Assembly: GCA_016935435.1 (NCBI GenBank) | Contig: JAFGQZ010000026.1 | Coordinates: forward strand, 1-64,000 | Reading direction: 5' to 3' | DNA from: Bacteroidales bacterium | GTDB lineage: Bacteria > Bacteroidota > Bacteroidia > Bacteroidales > UBA10428 | Length of the DNA stretch: 64,000 nt | Shown here: positions 55,947 to 64,000 of the stretch, one piece after another | How positions within the stretch are numbered: the first letter of the stretch is position 1 | How the letters are laid out: each line of letters begins with the position of its first letter | Position numbers and translations under genes: made by a program | Notes under the pieces: model-generated | Database searches by the model: none | Told to the model about the DNA's origin: nothing | What the model saw: only the letters and a program-made list of their open reading frames with translations

Positions 55947-56728
55947 AAATGTTATTGCACAAAACCAAATCCTGGGCAAGTTGGCTTTTAATAGTTACAT
56001 TTTTTCTGTGGTCGTGTGTTTCACAGAAAAACGTGAAACTCATTCAGGAAAAAGTAAACAAAGAAATGACAACCCAGTTTCAGAACGCAAAAGCCACCAC
56101 TTACAGGCTACAAACTGGCGATCATGTTTATGTAAGGGTAAATAGTATCGATCCGAAGACAAGTAAATTTTTCCAGACCGATTTCCCCTACCTTATGAAC
56201 TCCACCTACCAGTATTTAAATACTTATGCTGTTGATGAGTTTGGGTACATATCGTTTTCGTTTATTGAGAAAATGTATGTTGTGGGCTCTACAGTGCAGG
56301 AAGTAAGGCAGAAAATACAGGACAAACTCGATGAATACTTCAAGGATGCCACAGTGTTTGTGAAGCTGGTAAATTTTCAGGTTGGGGTGCTTGGCGAGGT
56401 AAACAAGCCCGGGAACTTTACTATAGAGCAGGATCAGATTAATGTTTTTCAGGCTATTGGCCTTGCCGGCGGGTTAACCTCATTTGGCAACCTTAAACAG
56501 GTAAAACTTGTTCGCCAGACACAGACAGGTTCGGTGGTGCATTTGCTCGATATTACCGATAACCGCATTATGGAGTCGCCGTATTATTTTTTAATGCCCA
56601 ACGATGTGTTGTATATCGAGCCCCGCAATACAAAATCGCTCGCTTACGAGCAGTTTCCCTATCAAACTTTAATGTATTTTTTCTCAACAGCTATTTTAGC
56701 TGCCGGTATTTTTTATAATCAAAAATAA
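55943..56728 (+). CDS. Polysaccharide export lipoprotein (Wza-like)
   Basis: The 261-residue lipoprotein has the lipobox 'FFLWSCVSQKN'. It contains the polysaccharide export domain (~55-145, 'TYRLQTGDHVYVRVNSIDP', 'VDEFGYISFSFIEK') and one SLBB domain (~150-225, 'VGVLGEVNKPGNFTIEQDQINVFQAIGLAGGLTSFGNLKQV'). It ends in a hydrophobic helix ('LMYFFSTAILAAGIFYNQ'). Wza-type proteins form the outer-membrane channel for capsule or exopolysaccharide. It is coupled to the double-SPOR gene upstream and followed 10 bp later by the Wzc-like kinase. Confidence 0.92.
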   Translation: MKMLLHKTKSWASWLLIVTFFLWSCVSQKNVKLIQEKVNKEMTTQFQNAKATTYRLQTGDHVYVRVNSIDPKTSKFFQTDFPYLMNSTYQYLNTYAVDEFGYISFSFIEKMYVVGSTVQEVRQKIQDKLDEYFKDATVFVKLVNFQVGVLGEVNKPGNFTIEQDQINVFQAIGLAGGLTSFGNLKQVKLVRQTQTGSVVHLLDITDNRIMESPYYFLMPNDVLYIEPRNTKSLAYEQFPYQTLMYFFSTAILAAGIFYNQK

Positions 56729-56738
56729 AACCTTTTGA

Positions 56739-59132
56739 ATGGATGCGCCAAATTATTTGCTGGAGGAAGAAGAGGGGATTGATTTGAGAAAATGGTTTTA
56801 CAGGATAGTGGATAATTGGGTTTTGTTTGTGATGTGCCTTGTTTTATCGGTTCTGTTTGCTGTTGTTTACAATATTATGGCAGTTAAGGAATACGAATTG
56901 GCAACAAGGGTGCTCATAAAGGAAAATACCAATCCACTTGACAAGGCCAACCTGGTAAATGTATCGTTATATTCCGATCCATACAGGCTCGAAAATGAAA
57001 TTGGGATTATAAATTCCACTTCAGTAATAAAACAAACTCTTCTCGATTTGGATTTTTTTGTTGAATATTACCGAAAACGAATACCGGGAACGGAAGAAAT
57101 ATATTCAAATTCGCCTTTTGTTGTAAACTTCGATAGTATTCACCCCCAGCCGGTAAATGTTGAGTTTGTACTGGAGTACCTCGCAGATAGCATTATAATG
57201 GTGTCTGCCAAAGGCGAACAGGCAACCTTGTATAATTTCAAAAAAAACCAATTCGAAGGGGTTATTGGTTCCTTTACTGTTTCAGATACCATTAAATTAG
57301 GGGATACCCTGAAAAATATGTACATGAAGTTTACTGTGGAATCTAATTTAACAGTGAACGACGATAACTACAGAAACAGGGCCTACTCTTTTTATTTCCG
57401 GTCGCTGCCTTTTTTGGTGCAAAAATTCCGATCAATTAATGTAGAAATACCTAAGTCGTCGTCGATAATGAAAGTATCGATGAAACACACCGATGCAGTT
57501 AAAGCTGCCCGATATTTAAACTCGCTAATGCAGAACTACCTCAGCAAAGGCATAGAACGAGAAAACCTTATTGCACAGCGCACAATTGATTTTATCGACT
57601 CACAATTGCTTACCCTTGTCGATTCGCTTCAATATTCCGAGAAAAAACTCGAAGATTTCCGTTCGGAACATAAACTGGTTGATATCGATTACCAGGCACA
57701 GCAGGCTTACACCCGACAGAACGAACTCGACAGGCAAAAATCGGAGCTTACAGTACAGAAGAAATACCTCGAATACCTCGAAAAAAGCCTGAAGGCAAAC
57801 TCTTTGAATGTTAATGAATTAATAGCCCCATCGACCCTGGGCATAAGCGATGCCGTGTTAAACAACCTCATACTGGAACTGGTGGGGCTTTATAACGAGC
57901 GCACAGAACTAACGCTAAACACCCGAAAAAATAACCCTTACATTACATCAATCGACACACGCATAGAATCGTTAAAAGCGAAACTGTCAGAAACAGTTTC
58001 AAATATATACGATGCCACAAATATATCCTTAAATGAACTCGACGTGCAGGTTTCCGATGTTTCTGCCCGCTTGTCGAAACTGCCCAAAAGCCAGAGGGAG
58101 TTGTTAAACTTCCAGCGTAAATTCCAGCTAAACGACGAACTATATACTTATTTGCTCACCAGGCGCTCAGAAATGCAAATTAAAAAAGCCTCGAACCTTC
58201 CATCGAACGAAATACTTGAGTTTGCCGATGCTGGCGAGGCTTTGCTGGTTCACCCCAACAAAAAAATGAACCTTTTAATTGCCCTGCTTTTTGGGGCGAT
58301 ATTTCCGTTTGCTATAATATATCTTCGCATATCGCTTAATTTTAAAGTTCAGTCGCCCGACGATATAAAACTTATTACGAAATCGCCCATAGTAGGCACT
58401 ATTTTTGAAAACGACAACCTCGAACTTCCGGTGGTTGTGAGTGCGCCTAATTCAATAGTAGCTGAGTCTTTCAGGATTCTCAGGGCAAATATGCAGTTTG
58501 TAACCGGGGCACAAAAAACACCTGTGTTTGTGGTGTCCTCTGCTATGAAGGGAGAGGGCAAAAGCTACACTGCCATAAATTTTGCCGCAGTTTATGCTTC
58601 GTACAATAAAAAGGTTTGTCTTGTCGATTTGGATTTGAGAAGGCCCCGCCTGGCTGAGTACCTTGCACTGGAAACTAACACCGGCATGAGCAACTACCTT
58701 ATTGGCCAGGCTGTTGTTGATGATATAATTACACCGGTTTGCAACAAGTTGTTCGATTTTATTGCATCGGGGCCAATTCCGCCAAACCCATCGGAACTTG
58801 CGGCGTCGGAAAGGCTCGAAGAGCTCGTTGCGGAATTAAAAAAACGCTACGATGTTATTGTGCTCGATTCGCCGCCAATAGGAATGGTTTCCGATGCAAT
58901 GTTTATCAGTAAAATTGCCGGTTATATGTTGCTCGTGGTAAGGCACAATGTTACCCACAAGCAACTCCTAAGCTATTTGTTCGAAGACATGGAGCGGAAC
59001 CAGGTAAAAAAGATAAGCATTGTTTACAATGATGTTCCGGCCAGCAAGAAGGGATATTACCGCTATGGCTCCCGCTATGGGTATTATTACAATAAAGAAC
59101 AAAAAAGCTTCCTAGGGAGGCTTATGGGCTAA
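56739..59132 (+). CDS. Polysaccharide co-polymerase with tyrosine autokinase (Wzc-like)
   Basis: The 797-residue inner-membrane protein has a Wzz chain-length domain between transmembrane helices at ~30-50 and ~508-530, with a long coiled coil (~280-490), and a cytoplasmic BY-kinase. The kinase shows Walker A ('AMKGEGKSYTAINFAA', ~600), A-prime ('CLVDLDLRRPRLAEYL', ~627) and Walker B ('VIVLDSPPIGMV', ~705). A Tyr cluster ('YYRYGSRYGYYYNKEQ') at the end is the autophosphorylation tail. It sets chain length and drives export with Wza. No glycosyltransferases or flippase follow, so the biosynthetic genes are elsewhere. Confidence 0.93.
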   Translation: MDAPNYLLEEEEGIDLRKWFYRIVDNWVLFVMCLVLSVLFAVVYNIMAVKEYELATRVLIKENTNPLDKANLVNVSLYSDPYRLENEIGIINSTSVIKQTLLDLDFFVEYYRKRIPGTEEIYSNSPFVVNFDSIHPQPVNVEFVLEYLADSIIMVSAKGEQATLYNFKKNQFEGVIGSFTVSDTIKLGDTLKNMYMKFTVESNLTVNDDNYRNRAYSFYFRSLPFLVQKFRSINVEIPKSSSIMKVSMKHTDAVKAARYLNSLMQNYLSKGIERENLIAQRTIDFIDSQLLTLVDSLQYSEKKLEDFRSEHKLVDIDYQAQQAYTRQNELDRQKSELTVQKKYLEYLEKSLKANSLNVNELIAPSTLGISDAVLNNLILELVGLYNERTELTLNTRKNNPYITSIDTRIESLKAKLSETVSNIYDATNISLNELDVQVSDVSARLSKLPKSQRELLNFQRKFQLNDELYTYLLTRRSEMQIKKASNLPSNEILEFADAGEALLVHPNKKMNLLIALLFGAIFPFAIIYLRISLNFKVQSPDDIKLITKSPIVGTIFENDNLELPVVVSAPNSIVAESFRILRANMQFVTGAQKTPVFVVSSAMKGEGKSYTAINFAAVYASYNKKVCLVDLDLRRPRLAEYLALETNTGMSNYLIGQAVVDDIITPVCNKLFDFIASGPIPPNPSELAASERLEELVAELKKRYDVIVLDSPPIGMVSDAMFISKIAGYMLLVVRHNVTHKQLLSYLFEDMERNQVKKISIVYNDVPASKKGYYRYGSRYGYYYNKEQKSFLGRLMG

Positions 59133-59235
59133 AGTTTCTTTCCAAACTGGCAGAAAGTTTAATTATAAACTAAAAGGGCACAAGCAGATTCCAGCTCCGC
59201 TTTAGGGGGTATTAACTGTTGTTCTCAGGTTCCTG

Positions 59236-60627
59236 TTAATAAAGGTTTATTGTTTCTGAACTGCCCGAGTTTATTTCAACGGTTTTGTTTATAGTGTAGA
59301 GTGTTTGACGGGCATTCTGGGCCCTGAAAACAATACGGTATTTCCCCGGCTGTAATACAATGGTTTCGTTTTTTAGCGAATTATTAATATTGCAAACCCA
59401 TTCTTCGTGGGTGGCAGATTTTCGCACATAAATACTTCCATATCCTGCCCCCGACTTTATCAGGTTAAGAATGCCCGGACGGGGAACGGTTACTGTTGTG
59501 GTTGTTGTCTGGTTAATTTCAATATTCTCCAGGTTAATTCTGGGCAGCACAGGAATTTCAATGTCGTATTTGCCGACAATGTAACTTTCTTCATTGTTAA
59601 TTTCCTGCATATTAAGGGTTTCCATTTTACCGTTTTGGCGTACAATAAACTGTATTCCCCTGTAATGTACACCGCCATCGACCTTTACCAACAATTTACC
59701 TTGAGGACAGTCGGCAGCAATTACGGTATGTCTTCCCGGGTGGATTTTTATGCTATCGACATAAACAGGTGGTATGGTATTTACTTTTAAATTATATACT
59801 ATTAAGTGATCGAGTATCAGGGTGTCGGGGTTACCTCGAAAATTCATAGTGTGGACATAATTATGTACGATGCGCCCCGAGAAATGATCGCTGAATGTCA
59901 TGTTGACATTAGTTTCTGTAGGTACCCCGTCTTTGTCGAGCAGGTTAACCTGTGCGGTGGTAGAATTTAGTGCATGCGAAATAACTACTTCCATAACTTC
60001 GGCAAATCTTTCTTCATCGGCAGCATTATAATAATGGCCAACGCATTCGAAAGTTTCTTTGAAACCCTCATCGATGCCTATTCCTATTACAAAGGGTTTA
60101 AGCACAATACCCTTTTTTTGCAGCTCGAATGATACCTGGCAGGGGTCGCCATCGCAGGCTTCAATGCCATCGGTAATTAAAATTATTATATTGCGGCAAT
60201 CGATACATTCATCCGGGAAGTCGTTCCCCGAAAGCTCAAGAGAATGGGCAATAGGGGTTGTCCCTTTGGGGTAAAGGTAACGTAACTCCTGTCGGATTTT
60301 CGAAGCGTTGCCTTTCGAAAATGGGACGACTAATTTTGTGTCGTTGCAATCTTGTGGTGGCACAGGGCTTTGGTGACCATAAACCCTCAGGGCCATTTGT
60401 ACATTTTCGAGGTGCTGCAGGCTGTCGATCATCGATATTAGTACCCTTCGGGCAATATTTATTTTCTGGTCGCTCTCCCACATGCCCAACATGCTCTGCG
60501 AAGCATCAAAAACAAATAAAATACGGGTGTCGGGCGGGATATATTTTTTGGGAACCGACATTTGCGCCATGGAGAACACTGAAAAACAAAGCAAAGTTGT
60601 TAATGAGGCAAGCCTTAGTATGTACAT
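59236..60627 (-). CDS. Secreted von Willebrand factor A domain protein
   Basis: The 463-residue protein has a signal peptide ('LASLTTLLCFSVFSMAQ') and a VWA domain (~35-215). The MIDAS motif is intact ('LFVFDASQSMLG', with 'TPIAHSL' and 'IILITDGIEACDGDP'). The C-terminal ~240 residues are beta-rich and include repeated 'HPGRHTVIAADCPQGKLLVKVD'-type strands, possibly Ig or carbohydrate-binding-like. VWA proteins of this type bind ligands through a metal ion. It converges on the Wzc-like kinase. Function unknown beyond probable binding or signalling at the envelope. Confidence 0.85.
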   Translation of the reverse strand: MYILRLASLTTLLCFSVFSMAQMSVPKKYIPPDTRILFVFDASQSMLGMWESDQKINIARRVLISMIDSLQHLENVQMALRVYGHQSPVPPQDCNDTKLVVPFSKGNASKIRQELRYLYPKGTTPIAHSLELSGNDFPDECIDCRNIIILITDGIEACDGDPCQVSFELQKKGIVLKPFVIGIGIDEGFKETFECVGHYYNAADEERFAEVMEVVISHALNSTTAQVNLLDKDGVPTETNVNMTFSDHFSGRIVHNYVHTMNFRGNPDTLILDHLIVYNLKVNTIPPVYVDSIKIHPGRHTVIAADCPQGKLLVKVDGGVHYRGIQFIVRQNGKMETLNMQEINNEESYIVGKYDIEIPVLPRINLENIEINQTTTTTVTVPRPGILNLIKSGAGYGSIYVRKSATHEEWVCNINNSLKNETIVLQPGKYRIVFRAQNARQTLYTINKTVEINSGSSETINLY

Positions 60628-60681
60628 ACCGATTTTTTTAAATTAACGAAATTGCAAGGTATTTATTCCCTTAAATTAAAA

Positions 60682-60726
60682 CAAAAAAAAACGGTGCAGG
60701 TTACAATACCAGTACCGTTTTTTAAA
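60682..60726 (-). terminator. Terminator after transketolase
   Basis: AAACGGT (60689-60695) pairs with ACCGTTT (60714-60720) across an 18-nt loop, with inner AGGT/ACC pairing possible. On the minus strand a T-run of about nine follows. It lies just beyond the transketolase stop (60746), before the VWA gene. Confidence 0.7.
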
Positions 60727-60745
60727 CAACCAAATTTACGTGGCT

Positions 60746-62782
60746 TTATATGCCAAGCATCTTTTTAACTTTTTTGTAAACATTTTCACCAGTGAAGCCG
60801 AATTTCTCATCGAGAACCTTAAAAGGTGCTGAATGCCCGAACTCATACATGCCATGTATTGTGCCATTTGGGCCGGCAATTCTTGAAAGGGTAGAGGGCA
60901 AACCGGCGGTGAGGCCGAAAACGGGTATTCCCGCTGGCAATACTTTTTTTCGGTAATCGGTGTCTTGTTCAAAAAACAATCCGATCGAAGGGAAAGCCGA
61001 AACCTGTATTTTAAGTCCATTGTTTTCTTCAAGGAGTTTGGCACCATCGAGCAGGGTTGATATTTCCGATCCGTTTCCAGCAAGAACAACATCAGGTTTT
61101 CCGTTGGACTGTTTAACAACATAACCTCCTTTTGCAGCCTGCAAGGCATCGACAAACCTTGAATTTCCTACAGCCGGTATATCGGCAATGTTTTGCCTCG
61201 ACAAAATTAAAGCCGTAGGGGTTAAGTGGTTTTCAAGAGCCATTTTCCACGAAACCAAAGTTTCTGCGCTGTCGGAAGGGCGCAAAACTAACAAGCTGTT
61301 TCGTCCGGCATGGTTTTTCAGTTCCTCCAATAACCTTATTTGGGCTTCCTGCTCAATGGGCTGGTGTGTTGGCCCGTCTTCGCCCACCCTGAACGCATCG
61401 TGGGTCCATATAAAGATAACAGGCAGTTGCATAAGTGCAGTAAGGCGTATGGCTGGCTTCATATAATCTGAAAAAACAAAGAAGGTGCCACATGCAGGCC
61501 TTACGCCGCCATGTAATGCAATTCCGTTGCATATTGCTGCCATGGTTAATTCAGAAACCCCGGCTTGAAGAAATGCCCCGCTAAAGTCGTTTTTTGCAAG
61601 GGGTTTGGTTTTCTTTAAGAATCCATCGGTTTTATCGCTGTTGGCCAAATCGGCAGAAGCTACCAATAAGTTCTCGATATTATCGGCCAGGTACGAAAAA
61701 ACACTGCCCGATGCAGCTCGTGTAGCTTGGTTTGGCTTTACTTTTATCGATTCAAAATTTAATCCGGAGTAGTCGAAACCAAAGAACTTATCGAATTTTT
61801 CCGATGCTGTTTTATTTGCTACTGCCCATTTTGCCTGTTCATTTTGCCTTTTTTTTGCCAGCATCGATTTTTGGGCCTTTACGGTTTCAAAGAATTCTTT
61901 AACGTCTTGAAAGATTTCGAATGGGTTGTCGGGGTCTCCGCCGAGGTTTTCAATAGTTTTCTTAAAATCGGCGCCAGCTTCGCCAAGGGGCATGCCATGG
62001 GTTGAAACCTTTCGTTCGAAACTGCTGCCGTTTGAGTCAAGGGCTCCTTTTCCCATAATGGTTTTTCCAATAATAAGCGAAGGCTTGTTGGTTTCGGCAA
62101 CTGCATTTTTTAGTGCCTCGCGGATTTGTGCAATATTATTTCCCTCGATGGTTTGTACATGCCAGTTCCACGATTCGTATTTTTTTGCGGTATCTTCCGA
62201 CGAAGTGGCACTGGTTTCGTGCGACAGTTGTATGTCGTTTGAGTCGTAAAACATAATAAGGTTGCCCAGCCCGAGGTGCCCGGCAATGCGGCCAGCCCCC
62301 TGTGAAATTTCTTCCTGCACCCCGCCATCAGATATAAAGGCATAGGTCTTATGCGATAGCCATTCACCAAAACGGGCTGCTAAAAACCTTTCGGCAATGG
62401 CAGAGCCAACCGCCATGGCATGGCCCTGGCCAAGGGGGCCGGAGGTGTTCTCCACGCCTCTTGTAAAATCTTTTTCGGGGTGACCGGGTGTAGGGCTTCC
62501 CCATTGACGGAAGTCTTTAATTTCGTCGAGAGAATAATTGCCGGTGAGGGTAAGCATAGCATAAAGCATGGGCGACATGTGGCCCGGATCGAGAAAAAAA
62601 CGGTCGCGGTTGCGCCATTCCATATTTTCCGGATCCCAGTTTAAAAATTCGCTGTACAAAACAGCAATAAAATCGGCACCGCCCATAGCGCCGCCCGGGT
62701 GGCCCGACTTGGCCTTTTCTACCATTGATGCAGCTAAAACCCTGACATTATCTGCCGCCCGTAGCAATATTTTATCGTTCAT
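60746..62782 (-). CDS. tkt: Transketolase
   Basis: The 678-residue enzyme is full length. It moves two-carbon units between sugar phosphates in the pentose phosphate pathway using thiamine diphosphate. Visible are 'KSGHPGGAMGGADFIAVLY' at the N-terminus, 'GPLGQGHAMAVGSAIAERF', the Mg/TPP region 'FISDGGVQEEISQGAGRIAGHLGLGNL' (Ser-Asp-Gly-Gly where many have Gly-Asp-Gly), 'MAAICNGIALHGG' and 'HDAFRVGEDGPTHQPIEQ' with the conserved catalytic residues. It is divergent from the YchF gene and ends at a terminator. Confidence 0.96.
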   Translation of the reverse strand: MNDKILLRAADNVRVLAASMVEKAKSGHPGGAMGGADFIAVLYSEFLNWDPENMEWRNRDRFFLDPGHMSPMLYAMLTLTGNYSLDEIKDFRQWGSPTPGHPEKDFTRGVENTSGPLGQGHAMAVGSAIAERFLAARFGEWLSHKTYAFISDGGVQEEISQGAGRIAGHLGLGNLIMFYDSNDIQLSHETSATSSEDTAKKYESWNWHVQTIEGNNIAQIREALKNAVAETNKPSLIIGKTIMGKGALDSNGSSFERKVSTHGMPLGEAGADFKKTIENLGGDPDNPFEIFQDVKEFFETVKAQKSMLAKKRQNEQAKWAVANKTASEKFDKFFGFDYSGLNFESIKVKPNQATRAASGSVFSYLADNIENLLVASADLANSDKTDGFLKKTKPLAKNDFSGAFLQAGVSELTMAAICNGIALHGGVRPACGTFFVFSDYMKPAIRLTALMQLPVIFIWTHDAFRVGEDGPTHQPIEQEAQIRLLEELKNHAGRNSLLVLRPSDSAETLVSWKMALENHLTPTALILSRQNIADIPAVGNSRFVDALQAAKGGYVVKQSNGKPDVVLAGNGSEISTLLDGAKLLEENNGLKIQVSAFPSIGLFFEQDTDYRKKVLPAGIPVFGLTAGLPSTLSRIAGPNGTIHGMYEFGHSAPFKVLDEKFGFTGENVYKKVKKMLGI

Positions 62783-62816
62783 TGTAAATGTTTAAAAATT
62801 GATTCCTTAAAGGGTG

Positions 62817-62824
62817 CAAAGATA
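62817..62824 (-). promoter_or_regulatory. Candidate -7 element for transketolase
   Basis: On the minus strand TATCTTTG exactly matches TAnnTTTG, 34 bp before the tkt ATG. No TTTG at 19-21 nt was found upstream, so only the -7 box is supported. Confidence 0.4.
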
Positions 62825-62841
62825 GAAAGTATGCTTTACAA

Positions 62842-62873
62842 TTTTATTAGTATCAATATAAAATGTAATTTTG
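62842..62873 (+). promoter_or_regulatory. Candidate promoter for the YchF gene
   Basis: TAATTTTG (62866-62873) exactly matches TAnnTTTG; TTTT (62842-62845) lies 20 nt upstream as an imperfect -33. It faces away from the tkt element in the same 168-bp gap. Confidence 0.45.
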
Positions 62874-62950
62874 CCCTTCGTTGAAAAATTTATTTATAAA
62901 CATACCTGTGGGGTAAAAGCAAATATTAATAAAGAAAACCAGTAATAAAA

Positions 62951-64000
62951 ATGGCATTACAGTGTGGAATTATAGGGATTACCAATGTTGGAAAGACTAC
63001 TTTGTTCAATTGTATATCGAATACCAAGGGTGAAACAACAAGTTTTGCCTTTAGCTCTAACAAATCGAATATTGGCCTGGTGCTTGTGCCCGATCAGCGT
63101 TTAAAAAAGCTCGAAGAATTGCAGCCAACAGAAAAGTTGGTACCGGCAACTGTTGATATTGTTGATATTCCGGGGCTTACTAAAGGGGCCAACCAGGGAG
63201 AAGGGGTAGGAAATAAGTTTTTGGCCGATATCCGAAATACCGATGCGCTAATTCATGTTTTACGCTGTTTCGACGACGACAGCCTTCCGCATATCGATGG
63301 CTCTGTAGATCCGGTGCGCGATATTGAAACTATCGATTTCGAGCTCCAAATTAAAGATTTAGAGTCGGTGGAGAAAAAAATACTTCGCCTGGAGAAATTA
63401 ATAAAAACCGGCGATAAAGAAGCCAAATTTGGCCTGGAGGTTTTGGCCAAAGTTAAAGCCCATATCGAAAATATGGGCAACGTGCGCGACATGGAACTCG
63501 AAGAAAAGGAGCGTAAACACCTCGACGATATGTTCCTGCTTACCGTAAAGCCAGTTATGTACGTTTGCAACGTTGATGATGCTTCGGCCATAAGTGGCAA
63601 TACATACGTTGAAAAAGTGAGGGCCGCCCTTCACGGGAAAAATACCGAGATATTGGTAATTGCCGGAAAAATGGAGGCCGAAATTGCTGAACTCGACGAC
63701 GAGGCCGACCGGCTGGCATTTTTATCCGATGCAGGTTTAACAGAGCCCGGGGTTAATAAGCTTGTACGTTCGGCTTATCAGCTGCTTAACCTACAGTCGT
63801 TTTTTACTGTTGGCCCAAAAGAAATAAGGGCCTGGACAATTCATAAAGGAATGACTGCCCCACAGGCAGCCGGGGTTATCCACAGCGATCTCGAACGAGG
63901 CTTTATCCGTGCCGAGGTTATGAAGTATCACGATTTTATTACCCACAAATCGGAACATGCCTGTAAAGAAAAAGGAAAACTCTATGTCGAAGGCAAAAGT
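62951..64000 (+). CDS. ychF: YchF/Obg-family redox-regulated ATPase, 3' end cut by window
   Basis: From ATG 62951 the frame stays open to the window end (350 residues; the family is ~365). It is not in the ORF track. The P-loop reads 'GIITNVGKTTLF'-like ('CGIIGITNVGKTT'), then 'VDIVDIPGLTKGANQGEGVGNKFLADIR', 'LIHVLRCFDDD', a TGS domain ('FFTVGPKEIRAWTIHKGMTAPQAAGVIHSDLERGFIRAEVM'). These fix the family. The usual 'GLPNVGKST' and following 'PFCTIEPN'-type switch are replaced by 'GITNVGKTT' and 'SFAFSSNKSNIG', a divergent form. YchF binds ATP and the ribosome and affects stress responses. Confidence 0.92.
   Translation, partial: MALQCGIIGITNVGKTTLFNCISNTKGETTSFAFSSNKSNIGLVLVPDQRLKKLEELQPTEKLVPATVDIVDIPGLTKGANQGEGVGNKFLADIRNTDALIHVLRCFDDDSLPHIDGSVDPVRDIETIDFELQIKDLESVEKKILRLEKLIKTGDKEAKFGLEVLAKVKAHIENMGNVRDMELEEKERKHLDDMFLLTVKPVMYVCNVDDASAISGNTYVEKVRAALHGKNTEILVIAGKMEAEIAELDDEADRLAFLSDAGLTEPGVNKLVRSAYQLLNLQSFFTVGPKEIRAWTIHKGMTAPQAAGVIHSDLERGFIRAEVMKYHDFITHKSEHACKEKGKLYVEGKS

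Overview
The window is chromosomal DNA from a member of the Bacteroidota, most likely an anaerobic Bacteroidales-like or related lineage. The sequence supports this in several ways. There are type IX secretion (T9SS) cargo proteins with both type A and type B sorting tails, a PorP/SprF protein, gldE and gldD, an L17 with the long charged C-terminal extension of the phylum, and the tiny Lys/Arg-rich COX24-like protein. Start codons lack Shine-Dalgarno sequences, and several upstream regions carry the phylum's TAnnTTTG -7 element. A 2-oxoacid:ferredoxin oxidoreductase (KorAB) suggests ferredoxin-based anaerobic metabolism. No rRNA, tRNA, CRISPR array or intact insertion sequence was seen.

Layout. 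1-3.2 kb: end of rpsD, then rpoA, rplQ and eno (housekeeping). 3.2-15.6 kb: two divergent giant secreted proteins (1637 aa with a type A tail; 2026 aa with PKD repeats and a type B tail), the second followed by a PorP/SprF protein. 15.7-20.9 kb: a leftward run mutY-ssb-gldE-gldD-PPTase-GGGPS, ending in a gene-free stretch that looks like a small structured RNA with its own terminator. 21.0-23.1 kb: HU, the 30-residue COX24-like protein and ribonuclease G. 23.2-24.2 kb: a small accessory patch with a HigBA-type toxin-antitoxin pair and a gene remnant. 24.2-29.4 kb: DsbD-like protein and korAB. 29.5-34.4 kb: a SpoIIE-type phosphatase with a large periplasmic sensor, converging on a hybrid histidine kinase whose ATP-binding domain looks degenerate. 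34.6-40.3 kb: two unknown secreted proteins, a TPR protein, a GT2 glycosyltransferase fused to what looks like a gutted sugar-phosphate transferase, and a lone 2-oxoacid dehydrogenase E2.

40.4-59.1 kb is the most unusual part. Six paralogous secreted proteins share an N-terminal TPR domain and a PD40 beta-propeller but end in different modules: a novel-looking helical repeat plus a membrane anchor, OmpA (twice), nothing, and SPOR (twice). They are followed by a double-SPOR protein translationally coupled to a Wza-like exporter and a Wzc-like tyrosine autokinase. A GNAT acetyltransferase and a frameshifted Rpn nuclease are embedded in the array. I infer an envelope machine in which related PorE-like scaffolds are attached to peptidoglycan or membrane in different ways and linked to polysaccharide export or T9SS-type function. 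59.2-64 kb: a VWA protein, transketolase, and a YchF-family GTPase cut by the window end.
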